Of a stretch of DNA of 64,000 nucleotides, positions 43,517 to 52,551 are shown in pieces (the first letter of the stretch is position 1; each line of letters starts with the position of its first letter). Under the pieces are notes generated by a model. It was not told the DNA's origin, ran no database searches, and saw only the letters and a program-made list of their open reading frames with translations. This stretch comes from G965230065 sp965230065. GTDB lineage: Bacteria > Bacteroidota > Bacteroidia > Cytophagales > Cyclobacteriaceae. The stretch lies in NCBI GenBank assembly GCA_965230065.1, contig OZ245942.1, forward strand, positions 5,456,001-5,520,000. The letters run 5' to 3'. Position numbers and translations under genes: made by a program.

Positions 43517-44242
43517 TTATCCCTTTTTTATACTGGAAAATTGCTCGCTGCTTAATTGGGTGCCATTAATTTGGTCTTTTATGACATGTCCGCCTTTTAA
43601 GCGGATAATGCGGTTTGTTTTTCCGGCGAGTTCAATATCGTGGGTTACGATAACCAGGGTTGTACCTGCTTCCCGGTTGAGTTCAAATAATAAATCTTCT
43701 ACGTGGCTTCCGGTTTCTTCGTCAAGGTTTCCGGTGGGTTCGTCGGCAAACAATATTTTGGGCTGGTTAGAAAACGCCCGTGCCATGGACACCCGCTGCT
43801 GTTCACCTCCCGAAAGTTGTGTTGGATAATGATGCCCCCTATCACCCAGGCCCACCTTAGCAAGTAAATCTTGAGCACGCCTGGAAATATTTTTTTCACC
43901 CCGCAGTTCCATAGGTACCATTACATTTTCCAGGGCGGTAAGGGTGGGAATGAGGTTAAAATTCTGGAAAATAAAGCCTACATGCTGATTTCTGACTTCA
44001 GCACGTTCGTCTTCATTCAAATTATCGAGTTCGATTCCATTTAGTTTTACAGAACCAGCACTTGCACGGTCCAGCCCTGCACAAAGGCCCAATAATGTGG
44101 TTTTTCCACTTCCAGACGGCCCAATGATGGAGCAAGTATCACCAGATGCTATACTGAATGAGATATCTTCCAGCACCGTAAGCTTGTTGCCCCCACTTTT
44201 GTAATCTTTGCGTAATGATTGTATTTCCAGGATAGGTGTCAT
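43517..44242 (-). CDS. LolD/YbbA-like ABC transporter ATP-binding protein
   Basis: 241 residues. Walker A GPSGSGKTT (41-49), Q loop in GFIFQNFNLIPTLTALENVM, signature LSGGEQQRVSMARAF, Walker B ILFADEPTGNLDEETG and H loop VIVTHDIELA are all present and match the LolD/MacB/YbbA group. It powers the FtsX-like permease encoded downstream; the gap of 98 bases contains a repeat. Divergent from the TesA-like esterase gene. Confidence 0.93.
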   Translation of the reverse strand: MTPILEIQSLRKDYKSGGNKLTVLEDISFSIASGDTCSIIGPSGSGKTTLLGLCAGLDRASAGSVKLNGIELDNLNEDERAEVRNQHVGFIFQNFNLIPTLTALENVMVPMELRGEKNISRRAQDLLAKVGLGDRGHHYPTQLSGGEQQRVSMARAFSNQPKILFADEPTGNLDEETGSHVEDLLFELNREAGTTLVIVTHDIELAGKTNRIIRLKGGHVIKDQINGTQLSSEQFSSIKKG

Positions 44243-44380
44243 AAAATAATGATAGTAATGTTTATCTGCGTTTCTGTAATAAACTACATTCTAAGAAAGA
44301 AGTTGCTTTACTACAAACTGTAATACAAATTATTACGTAATAATTAGCATTGCACTGTTTAATTCAACCATATTGCACAA

Positions 44381-45094
44381 ATGCAGCTTCCATTTAAACT
44401 TTACTTTTTATCAATATTATTTATTTTCATTGCAGCCTGTTCTTCCCAACAGGAAAAATCTTCCCAACAAGCTACTTCTGATAATACATCACAAAATTCT
44501 TCGGCTGCTCCTGCTTCGGAAAATGAAAAAGAGAAACCGACTATTTTATTTTTCGGGAATAGTCTTACCGCCGGTTATGGTTTGGATCCTGACCAGGCAT
44601 TTCCTGCCCTTATTCAGAAAAAGTTGGACTCACTGGGGTACGACTATCAGGTAATCAATGCCGGGTTGAGTGGGGAAACCACTGCCAGTGGCAACACACG
44701 CCTTGATTGGGTACTGGAACGGCAATCTGTAGATATTTTTGTTTTGGAATTGGGTGGTAATGACGGATTGCGTGGCATCAACCCTGAAGAAACCCAAAGA
44801 AACCTGGAAGCCATGATTGAAAAATTGCGGGCGGCAAACCCCGATATGCAAATCATTTTGGCAGGTATGCAAGCCCCACCGAACATGGGACCTGATTTTA
44901 CGTCCCAATTCCGGCAGGTATTTAAAGATGTAGCCCGGGAAAAAAATGTAGCACTGATTCCCTTTTTACTTGAAGGCGTCGCTGGTGAGTCTGATTTAAA
45001 CCTGCCCGATGGCATCCATCCTACCCCAAAAGGTCATCAGATTGTAACAGATAATGTGTGGGATGTTTTGAAAGATAAATTGGATATAGCTTGA
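44381..45094 (+). CDS. tesA: TesA-like SGNH lipase/arylesterase, lipoprotein
   Basis: 237 residues. A lipobox AAC (Cys20) anchors it, unlike soluble E. coli TesA; a Ser/Gln-rich linker (21-50) follows. The four SGNH blocks are intact: FFGNSLTAGYG (Ser61), NAGLSGET, LELGGNDGLRG (Asn127) and LPDGIHPT (Asp210, His213). It hydrolyses acyl esters or thioesters in the periplasm. It diverges from the LolD/YbbA-like ATPase gene as tesA does from ybbA in E. coli, suggesting a shared role in releasing or moving lipids. Confidence 0.88.
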   Translation: MQLPFKLYFLSILFIFIAACSSQQEKSSQQATSDNTSQNSSAAPASENEKEKPTILFFGNSLTAGYGLDPDQAFPALIQKKLDSLGYDYQVINAGLSGETTASGNTRLDWVLERQSVDIFVLELGGNDGLRGINPEETQRNLEAMIEKLRAANPDMQIILAGMQAPPNMGPDFTSQFRQVFKDVAREKNVALIPFLLEGVAGESDLNLPDGIHPTPKGHQIVTDNVWDVLKDKLDIA

Positions 45095-45197
45095 TATTAG
45101 TTTAACTTTTGCTGATAAAGCACTTGAGATATATTACCAAATAATAGTAGCTTCATAAACTATGAAAGCGTATGTTTTTTGAGAAGTATGGTATCAA

Positions 45198-48035
45198 ATG
45201 ATTGGCCTTATGATCTCAAAAAAAATTCTTAAAAAAACAAAAGAAATTAATCCTACTTCAGAGCGTTTTCGGATGCTCTATGAAATTTCAGCCATCAACT
45301 CTTCCAACCCAGATGTTCAATTAGATGCTATTCTTATCATTGCTTCCAGAATATTTGGGCTTGATATTGGCATTATTAGCAAAATTGAAGGCGATGCGTA
45401 TACAGTGTTAAATTTTTTTCATCCTGATAACACCTTAAAAAAAGGACAGGAATTTTTGCTAAGTAATACATATTGTGCTATTACCCTTCAAAAAGATGAT
45501 GTAGAGGCGATACATCATATGAAAAATTCTGCGTATGCTTCCCACCCTTGTTATGATGTTTTTCAATTAGAAGCTTATATTGGCGTGCCCCTGCTCGTTA
45601 ATGGAAAAAGATTTGGTACGTTAAATTTCTCCAGCCCAAAACCTTTACCTGTCCCCTTTACTGAAGAAGATAAACGCATGATGCGTATCATGGGCTCCTG
45701 GGTAAGTAATATATTACAAAATAAAGAAAACCTGCTGGCCCTTAGAAAAAGTGAAGCCCAGTACAAAATGCTCGTAGAAAATGGTTTGGCTTTAATGTGC
45801 ATTCATGATAAAGATGGAAACATCATTCAAGTAAATAAAACTGCTTTACAAGCGCTTGGTTATACTTATGAAGAAATGGTGGGAAAAAACCTGAAACAGT
45901 TTATGGTACCCTCCCATCCTAAAGCTTTTGAAAATTATCTGGAGAGAATCACAATAAATAAATCTGATGAAGGGGTTTTATCTATTCTCACAAAAGAAGG
46001 GAAACTATGCTATTGGTCATATAAAAACACACTGGAAAATGGGCAAATTATTGGATTTTCTCAGGATGTAACTGATAAAATCAATGCCGAAAAAACATTG
46101 ATAGAACAAGAGCACAACCTAAAAGAAGCCCAAGCCCTGGCCAAAATAGGTAGTTGGAAACTTGACCTGCTAAGTAATAGAATATTTTGGTCTGAAGAAA
46201 CCTTCAATATATTCGGATTGGATCCCAAACAACCCGAGCCACTCCTTGAAGAGTTTTTGCAGATGATTCACCCAGGTGATAAGATGAACCTGAAACTAAG
46301 TATTGAAAAAGCCATTTCACAAAGAGAAGCTTTCTCCATTGAACTCCGAATTGTACTTAATAATGGTTTAATCAAATATGTTCAAATCAAGGGGCGCCCT
46401 TATATTGACAAAACAGAAAAAGTAACGCAGATAATTGGTGTAGTACAGGACATCACTGAAAACATACTTGTTAACCAGGAATTGATTGCGGCCAAGGAAA
46501 TGGCAGAAGAAGCTGCCCGTATCAAACAGGAGTTTCTTGCCAACATGAGTCATGAAATCAGAACGCCAATGAATGCAATCATGGGGTTTGCCCGGTTATT
46601 ATTACAGGCAAAACTACATGAAGAAAATCATCAGTATGCACAAACCATCTATGAATCGGCTGACACTTTACTGGTTATCATCAATGATATCCTTGATTTT
46701 TCAAAAATTGAGGCAGGAAAACTCCCAATCGTTCCTGTCCATTTCGATTTGATAAAGTCTCTCGATTCGCTTCAAAAGTTTTTTTCTGTAAAGGTTGATG
46801 AAAAGTCTGTCAGGCTAATTTTTGAAACTGATGAAAATATTCCTGCTGCCCTGGTTGGCGATCCGGTTCGTATCACTCAAATACTCAGCAACCTTTTAAA
46901 CAATGCCATTAAATTTACAGAGAATGGATTCGTATTAGTTAATACGAGTCTTCATTCACAGAAAGATGATGAATATATCATTCAATTTTCTGTGAAAGAT
47001 TCCGGTATTGGTATTCCTGATGAAAAAATCAAAACTATTTTCAACAGCTTTGAGCAAGCTGAGGGAGACATTACCCGAAGGTTCGGGGGTACGGGGCTCG
47101 GCTTGACTATTGTAAAAAAGTTGATTGAATTGATGAATGGCCAAGTTCAGGTAAATAGTCAGGAAGGTGCGGGGTCGGTTTTTACAGTTGCTCTACCACT
47201 TAAGAAGGGAGATGTAAAAAAAATAAAGACAGAAGAAATTAATGATATTCATTCCCTTCCATTAGATTTATTACATGGAAAACGGATATTGCTGGCAGAA
47301 GATAACAGAAACAACCAAGTGTTGGCAACGAAAATATTATCAGATGTAGGTTGCCAGGTTGAAATTGCCGAAACGGGAAAAGAAGCAATAGACCAGATCA
47401 AGAACAAGGAGTTTGATGCCATATTAATGGATATACAAATGCCTGAGTTGGATGGGCTGCAGGCCACGAAAATCATCAAAAGTTTAGCGCCTCCACTCAA
47501 TGCTATCCCCATCATTGCAATGACGGCACATGCGCTCAAAGAAGAAGAAAACAAATACAGGAAAGTAGGCATGGAAGATTATATTTCTAAACCTTTCAAG
47601 CCTGATGTATTATATGTTAAACTACTACATGTTTTCGGCCATTTTGAGAATAATATCAAGAATACCACGGCATCGCCAAAAAGCAACCCATACCAACCTG
47701 AGCAAATTACTTTTGACAGCTTGAAACAAATTGCAGGTGATGACCAGGGATTTTTCACCAACATGCTGCAAATCTTCATACAGGACGTACCTGATTATTT
47801 AAGTACAATTAAAACATCATCACAGCAAAAAAACTGGGAAGAATTAAAAAGAACCGTGCATACATTAAAGAGTAGCATTTCGCTGATTGGGATGAAAAAC
47901 ACCACATCCATTATCAATGAAATTGAAAGTGGCAACCTTGATGAAATAGCCTTTGAGGCAATCTGTTCAAAATGCGATTATATCATAGAAAACTGTGAAA
48001 AGGCAATTGCATTGGCTAAGCAGGAAATACCCTAA
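45198..48035 (+). CDS. Hybrid sensor histidine kinase (GAF-PAS-PAS-HisKA-HATPase-REC-HPt)
   Basis: 945 residues, no membrane helix, so cytosolic. Order: GAF (about 20-175: LDAILIIASRIFGLDIGIIS, VPLLVNGKRFGTLNFSS), PAS (about 188-300: KMLVENGLALMCIHDKDGNI), PAS with PAC (about 310-428: FNIFGLDPKQPEPLLEEF), HisKA with His452 in FLANMSHEIRTPMNAIMGFA, HATPase (N box LLNNAIKFTENG, GTGLGLTIVKKLIEL), receiver with Asp745 in ILMDIQMPELDG, and HPt with His888 in VHTLKSSISLIGMKN. It can pass phosphate His-Asp-His and then to an unlinked regulator. The stimulus is unknown. Start could also be Met5. Confidence 0.92.
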   Translation: MIGLMISKKILKKTKEINPTSERFRMLYEISAINSSNPDVQLDAILIIASRIFGLDIGIISKIEGDAYTVLNFFHPDNTLKKGQEFLLSNTYCAITLQKDDVEAIHHMKNSAYASHPCYDVFQLEAYIGVPLLVNGKRFGTLNFSSPKPLPVPFTEEDKRMMRIMGSWVSNILQNKENLLALRKSEAQYKMLVENGLALMCIHDKDGNIIQVNKTALQALGYTYEEMVGKNLKQFMVPSHPKAFENYLERITINKSDEGVLSILTKEGKLCYWSYKNTLENGQIIGFSQDVTDKINAEKTLIEQEHNLKEAQALAKIGSWKLDLLSNRIFWSEETFNIFGLDPKQPEPLLEEFLQMIHPGDKMNLKLSIEKAISQREAFSIELRIVLNNGLIKYVQIKGRPYIDKTEKVTQIIGVVQDITENILVNQELIAAKEMAEEAARIKQEFLANMSHEIRTPMNAIMGFARLLLQAKLHEENHQYAQTIYESADTLLVIINDILDFSKIEAGKLPIVPVHFDLIKSLDSLQKFFSVKVDEKSVRLIFETDENIPAALVGDPVRITQILSNLLNNAIKFTENGFVLVNTSLHSQKDDEYIIQFSVKDSGIGIPDEKIKTIFNSFEQAEGDITRRFGGTGLGLTIVKKLIELMNGQVQVNSQEGAGSVFTVALPLKKGDVKKIKTEEINDIHSLPLDLLHGKRILLAEDNRNNQVLATKILSDVGCQVEIAETGKEAIDQIKNKEFDAILMDIQMPELDGLQATKIIKSLAPPLNAIPIIAMTAHALKEEENKYRKVGMEDYISKPFKPDVLYVKLLHVFGHFENNIKNTTASPKSNPYQPEQITFDSLKQIAGDDQGFFTNMLQIFIQDVPDYLSTIKTSSQQKNWEELKRTVHTLKSSISLIGMKNTTSIINEIESGNLDEIAFEAICSKCDYIIENCEKAIALAKQEIP

Positions 48036-48112
48036 TCCCCATCATCTTTATGCTATCTTTTCACACAATGGCATTTTCATCTTTCCGATACCACTATAAA
48101 ATCAAAGAAAGC

Positions 48113-49390
48113 TCAGGTTTTCTGCTTTTTCTTTTTAGCTGCAGGAAATAATATATTGTTCAGTATCAGCCTGTAACCGGGAGAATTTGGATACAAGTTC
48201 AGGTCGGTTTCAGCCTCACCCACATTATGCCGGTAATCTTCCGGATCATGTCCACCGTAAAAAGTCCAGAAACCTTTGCCGAATTCGCCATGCAAATACT
48301 TTGCTTCATGGGCTGCTTTATTTTCACCAAGAATTACAACATCAGGCCGGATATATTCTTTACGGAAAGCAGTAGTTTGGCCCATAAAGCCTTTCACAAT
48401 ACGCTCATGGTTTTGGGTAAGCATGGTGGGCACGGGATCCCACTTGGCAGAGAAGTCAAACAAGGTGAAAAAATCATTTGTTTCACTCAATCCCCTTTCG
48501 GCAATATTTACATCAATGCTGGAAAACTCATATTCCCAGGGGTTACGCTCTAACTTAAAATTAATGAAGGCAAAAGTATTAGAAAAGTCCAGTTTCCTCT
48601 GCGCATTAGGGTCGGCCGGGTCACCATCATACATGGCTTCGCAAATATCAATTCCAGCAGCAGCCAATGATATATCATACGTGTCGGTAGCCGAGCACAT
48701 CGCAAACATAAACCCTCCACCCAATACAAAATCGCGTATTTTTTGGGCAACCCCCAGTTTTAATTGTGAAACTTTCTTAAATCCATGCTTTCGCGCTAAT
48801 GCTTCCTGCTCCATCTGTCTTTCCTGATACCAGCGCATATTGCGGAAGGCGCGATAAAACTTTCCATACTGTCCGGTAAAGTCTTCGTGGTGTAGATGCA
48901 ACCAGTCATATTCCGGCAGCTTATCATACAATACCTCATCATCATACACTACATCATAAGGAATTTCAGCATAGGTAAGGGCCAGTGTGACAGCATCATC
49001 CCAGGGTTGTGCAGTTTTCGGAGAGTATACTGCAATTTTTGGGTATTGCTCTAATTTCATCAAATCCATATTGGAAGAAGGACTGGCAATGACACTTACA
49101 ACCTGATTGTATTGGGCATCCGATATAACTTCGTAGGTTACTCCCCGAATAATCAGCTCATTTTCAAACTTTTGATAATATTTATAAGCAAAACTCCCTC
49201 CCCGGTAATTGAGCAGCCAATCTACTTCAACTTCGTTTTGCAGTACCCAATAGGCAATACCATAAGCTTTCAGGTGATTGGCCTGTTTGTTATCCATCGG
49301 TATCAGAATAGTAGAGGCATATCCTTGTACACTCACGAGCATAATCACAACAATCCACAACAGGTTTCTCATAATTTGAAGTTTTTTCAT
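48113..49390 (-). CDS. Exported GATase1-like protein (family often labelled asparagine synthetase B)
   Basis: 425 residues, or 419 from Met7, with a signal peptide ending near GYAS. There is no Asn-synthetase fold: the sequence lacks an N-terminal Cys nucleophile and a PPi-loop SGGxDS. Instead it looks like a class I amidotransferase-like flavodoxin fold: ILIPMDNKQANHLKAYGIAY, KIAVYSPKTAQPWDDAVTLA, LPEYDWLHLHHEDFTGQY, VLGGGFMFAMCSATDTYD (nucleophile-elbow-like Cys) and GKGFWTFYGGHDPEDYRH. The name asparagine synthetase B attached to relatives appears to be a propagated label. Alone; convergent with the hybrid kinase gene. Function unknown. Confidence 0.72.
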   Translation of the reverse strand: MKKLQIMRNLLWIVVIMLVSVQGYASTILIPMDNKQANHLKAYGIAYWVLQNEVEVDWLLNYRGGSFAYKYYQKFENELIIRGVTYEVISDAQYNQVVSVIASPSSNMDLMKLEQYPKIAVYSPKTAQPWDDAVTLALTYAEIPYDVVYDDEVLYDKLPEYDWLHLHHEDFTGQYGKFYRAFRNMRWYQERQMEQEALARKHGFKKVSQLKLGVAQKIRDFVLGGGFMFAMCSATDTYDISLAAAGIDICEAMYDGDPADPNAQRKLDFSNTFAFINFKLERNPWEYEFSSIDVNIAERGLSETNDFFTLFDFSAKWDPVPTMLTQNHERIVKGFMGQTTAFRKEYIRPDVVILGENKAAHEAKYLHGEFGKGFWTFYGGHDPEDYRHNVGEAETDLNLYPNSPGYRLILNNILFPAAKKKKQKT

Positions 49391-49405
49391 TAGTATATAT
49401 TGTAA

Positions 49406-49429
49406 CGTATTTTGTCATAGTAAAATACG
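49406..49429. promoter_or_regulatory. Palindrome upstream of the GATase1-like gene
   Basis: CGTATTTT (49406-49413) and AAAATACG (49422-49429) are perfect inverted 8-mers with an 8-base centre, 16 bases upstream of the start codon at 49390. Possible operator; also overlaps the likely promoter. No regulator is nearby. Confidence 0.42.
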
Positions 49430-49614
49430 ACAAATACGGTAAAAATTTACGGATATTGGTGAAAAAATGAAAAATTACCAAATCAAACGCAAATTTTTAA
49501 CAGCCTATCTAAATAACAAATCAGTTGTAATCAGTATTCAGCAATGCATAAGAATATTTGCAATCGCTTCACTTATCGTATATATTTCACTTAATTTTAT
49601 TGAACCCTCAGGCT

Positions 49615-50763
49615 ATGGAACCACAACTGGTAGTACAGCAGACTTCAACCCCATTGTCAAAACCACCTATTTCAGCACGGCTGCTTTCTTTAGATTTTTT
49701 TAGAGGAGCTACCATGTTTTTGTTAGTTGCTGAAACTACCGAATTGTATCATCACCTGCTTGCACATACCCAAGAAGGCACATTCTGGCATGGATTGGCT
49801 TTACAGTTTCATCACCACCCCTGGAATGGCCTGCGCTTTTGGGATTTGGTGCAACCATTCTTCATGTTCATTGTTGGAGTGGCTATGGTTTTTTCGCTCA
49901 ATAAAAGAGTACAACATAAAGAAGATTGGCAAAAAGCTACCCGGCATATCTTAAAGCGCTGTTTTTTGTTATTTTTATTTGGGGTTGGACTACATTGTGT
50001 ATACAGCGGAAAGTTGGTTTGGGAACTATGGAATGTGCTTACACAACTTTCATTTACTATCCTCGTCGCTTTTATTCTCTTCAAATATCCACTGCTTATA
50101 CAATTACTGGTCTCAATAGGCTTATTAATGCTGACCGAAGCATTATACCGTTATACAAGTATTCCCGGATTTGGTCAGCCCTTTGTACAAGGCCATAATT
50201 TTGGTTCATGGATGGATATGGTACTGATGGGAAAAATCAATGGTGGCGGCTGGGTTACCATCAATTGCATACCAACGGCTGCACATACCATTTGGGGGGT
50301 AATTGCCGGAAAAGTATTACTGTTAGGTGGCTCTGCTACAGCAAAACTCAAACCTTTGGTAGTTGCAGGAATCATTGGGCTAATTATAGGGTATGGCCTT
50401 GATGTGCTCGGTATTACGCCTATTATCAAGAGAATCTCAACCTCTTCTTTCGTATTTGCATCCGGAGGATGGTGCTTGCTCGTACTTGCTGCTTCGTATT
50501 GGCTTATAGACGTAAAAGGTTACAAAAATTGGGTCATTTTCTTTAGTATTGTAGGCATGAACTCTATCTTCATTTATCTATTCACCCAAACAGTTGGACA
50601 CCAATGGGTAAATGATTTTGTTGCCATTTTCACAGATGGAGTATTGCAGTGGGTTGGTGCCAATTCATTTTTGATGGCAATATTTGCCGGAATGTCTTCC
50701 CTGGCTGTATTTTGGTATTTATGTTACTGGCTATATAAACATAAAATCTTCTTTAAAGTGTAG
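49615..50763 (+). CDS. Membrane acyltransferase of the NagX/HGSNAT-like family
   Basis: 382 residues from the ATG at 49615; the frame is open 19 codons upstream, but MEPQ followed by RLLSLDFFRGATMFLLVAET is the usual family N-terminus. About ten hydrophobic segments follow. The opening SLDFFRG motif and PFFMFIVGVAMVFSLNKR match the DUF5009/heparan-alpha-glucosaminide N-acetyltransferase group, which moves acetyl groups across the membrane onto amino sugars. It is convergent with the DUF6807 gene (5-base gap). In Bacteroidota such genes accompany amino-sugar or glycan use; no chitin or N-acetylglucosamine genes are next to it. Confidence 0.8.
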   Translation: MEPQLVVQQTSTPLSKPPISARLLSLDFFRGATMFLLVAETTELYHHLLAHTQEGTFWHGLALQFHHHPWNGLRFWDLVQPFFMFIVGVAMVFSLNKRVQHKEDWQKATRHILKRCFLLFLFGVGLHCVYSGKLVWELWNVLTQLSFTILVAFILFKYPLLIQLLVSIGLLMLTEALYRYTSIPGFGQPFVQGHNFGSWMDMVLMGKINGGGWVTINCIPTAAHTIWGVIAGKVLLLGGSATAKLKPLVVAGIIGLIIGYGLDVLGITPIIKRISTSSFVFASGGWCLLVLAASYWLIDVKGYKNWVIFFSIVGMNSIFIYLFTQTVGHQWVNDFVAIFTDGVLQWVGANSFLMAIFAGMSSLAVFWYLCYWLYKHKIFFKV

Positions 50764-50768
50764 GTAGA

Positions 50769-51740
50769 TTAATTTTTTGTATACTGTTTATATAACTCAC
50801 CCAGGCTTTTTTGGTCAATATCATCACTGTGTATTACTAACCTGTATTTCAAGATGAGCCCCTCTTCTTTTGGCAAATACTCGGCATCTCGCCCAGGATA
50901 CACTACATTTTGCATGCTTTTTTCCTGGCGCAAAATCCAGGGCTGTGGATGGCAGGGGTTATCAGGATGGGAAAATATAGCCACACCACTTTTTGGTTCG
51001 CTAATACCATTAAAGGCCCCGTAAAAATCCATCCAGGGCCCCGCTACTACAGCAGTATTTTTTGGAGTTATTTCGTTACCCTGAGCGATAAATTGAATAT
51101 CCTCAGGAAGTTTTATACGAGCAGAAAAACCGCCATATCCCTTATCATCTTCAGAGCCTCCAATTTTAAGGCTATCCTTCAATGCAATAAGTTCAATTTT
51201 GAAATCGATCATCCTCAGCTGGCTCGTAGATTTGTACACTGTAATTTCTGTATTCTCCAATACGATCGTATCAGGTAGCGCTTCATTCATGCGAGTTTGC
51301 CAAACTACGGTCGTTTTTAACGATACTTGTTTTTTCTTCTTATCAATCGTTACTCCTTCTACATTCCATGCGATATTTTCCGTAGTCCAGCCATCCGCGA
51401 TTTTCTTTCCGTTGTGAACAATCTGATGCCATGCCCAAAAAATTCCCCTATGGTGCAAGTGATCTTCAGGAAAGTCCTCTGTTAAAACTTCTTCATTCAG
51501 CCCATAAAGCGGATGTACATAATTTGATCGAGGATATTGGCCATCTTTCGATTTTGTTTTTTTCTGGTAAAAAAGCACTTTTTGTTCACCTTCTCTTATT
51601 GCAATGCCTTCCTCAGACTCTTCAATACTGAATGATTGTGCATGTAGGTTACAGATTAGAAAATTACCTGTAATAATAAGAATAACCGGGAGCATTATTC
51701 TGAAAGTGCGCATGTGGCTGATTTTTTTGTAAGAGTGCAA
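50769..51740 (-). CDS. Exported DUF6807 (PmoA-like) protein
   Basis: 323 residues; Met10 is an alternative start that puts the signal peptide (RIMLPVILIITGNFLICNLH, ending AQS) first. The mature part matches the DUF6807/PmoA group: HPLYGLNEEVLTEDFPEDHL, HHRGIFWAWHQI, GGSEDDKGYGGFSARIKL, GPWMDFYGAFNG and SGVAIFSHPDNPCHPQPW. These His and Asp rich strands are conserved in the family, whose activity is unknown despite its old name methane oxygenase PmoA. In Bacteroidota it often occurs with sugar-related oxidoreductases, as with the Gfo/Idh gene here (though 35 kb away). Confidence 0.82.
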   Translation of the reverse strand: MHSYKKISHMRTFRIMLPVILIITGNFLICNLHAQSFSIEESEEGIAIREGEQKVLFYQKKTKSKDGQYPRSNYVHPLYGLNEEVLTEDFPEDHLHHRGIFWAWHQIVHNGKKIADGWTTENIAWNVEGVTIDKKKKQVSLKTTVVWQTRMNEALPDTIVLENTEITVYKSTSQLRMIDFKIELIALKDSLKIGGSEDDKGYGGFSARIKLPEDIQFIAQGNEITPKNTAVVAGPWMDFYGAFNGISEPKSGVAIFSHPDNPCHPQPWILRQEKSMQNVVYPGRDAEYLPKEEGLILKYRLVIHSDDIDQKSLGELYKQYTKN

Positions 51741-51843
51741 ATGTAACCCCTATTTACATATTTTCTATGATAAAGAAAAAACCGAAAACACTTTGATGTT
51801 CAAATTAGTTTTGGATTATTGTGTATACTACTAAAATAAACCT

Positions 51844-52482
51844 ATGTCTTCTACCTTCATTTCCCGATCTGCCATAGATCAAATGGAAAAAAACTACCGC
51901 AGAAATTTTATCAATGCACTGAGTGGGTTTAAAAGCGCAAACCTGGTAGGTACGATTAACAAAGTTGGTGAGACTAACCTGGCAATTTTTACACAAATTA
52001 TCCATGTTGGTGCTTCCCCTCCATTAATGGGCTTATTGATACGCCCGCATACTGTTCCCAGGCATTCACTTGAGAATATATTGGAAACCGGGGTTTTTAC
52101 CATCAACCACGTACACAAAGATTTCTTCGAGAAAGCGCACCATACCAGTGCCCGTTGGCAACAATCAGAATTTGAAGCTTGCGGACTTACTCCACAGTTT
52201 TCAGAAAACCTTATAGCGCCTTATGTTCAAGAATCTGCTATAAAAATAGGGTTAACTTTTAAGGAAAGAATTGATATTGCACTGAATGGCACCATTTTAA
52301 TTATCGGTGAAATTATGGAAATCATTGCACCCAAAAGTTGCATACAACCCGATGGATTTATTGACATTGAAAAATGTGGTACCGTTGCCTGTGCAGGCTT
52401 GGACAGTTACCATTCCACTCAAAAAATTGCCCGGTTGGCTTATGCAAAGCCGGGTATATTACCGAAAAAAATCGATCGTTGA
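51844..52482 (+). CDS. Flavin reductase family protein (FMN-binding split barrel)
   Basis: 212 residues. Split-barrel flavin-binding protein of the flavoredoxin/flavin reductase group: SAIDQMEKNYRRNFINALSG, LVGTINKVGETNLAIFTQII, SPPLMGLLIRPHTVPRHSLE, TGVFTINHVHKDF and HHTSARW are typical. It binds FMN and either reduces free flavin with NAD(P)H or acts as a small redox partner. It is 69 bases ahead of uxuA, but uxuA has its own promoter-like element. Not linked to any monooxygenase here. Confidence 0.85.
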   Translation: MSSTFISRSAIDQMEKNYRRNFINALSGFKSANLVGTINKVGETNLAIFTQIIHVGASPPLMGLLIRPHTVPRHSLENILETGVFTINHVHKDFFEKAHHTSARWQQSEFEACGLTPQFSENLIAPYVQESAIKIGLTFKERIDIALNGTILIIGEIMEIIAPKSCIQPDGFIDIEKCGTVACAGLDSYHSTQKIARLAYAKPGILPKKIDR

Positions 52483-52523
52483 TATTCTTTTACTGCTCTC
52501 CTTTCGGTTTAAATAAAAACCAC

Positions 52524-52531
52524 TATTTTTG
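52524..52531 (+). promoter_or_regulatory. Possible uxuA promoter, -7 element
   Basis: TATTTTTG fits TAnnTTTG and ends 20 bases before the ATG at 52552. No convincing -33 TTG at the usual spacing, so low weight. Confidence 0.4.
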
Positions 52532-52551
52532 GCACCCAAAAAAAACACATT

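Noticed and set aside
48113..49390. Asparagine synthetase B
   Set aside because: Lacks the N-terminal Cys, the PP motif SGGxDS and the right length; only a GATase1-like fold is supported.
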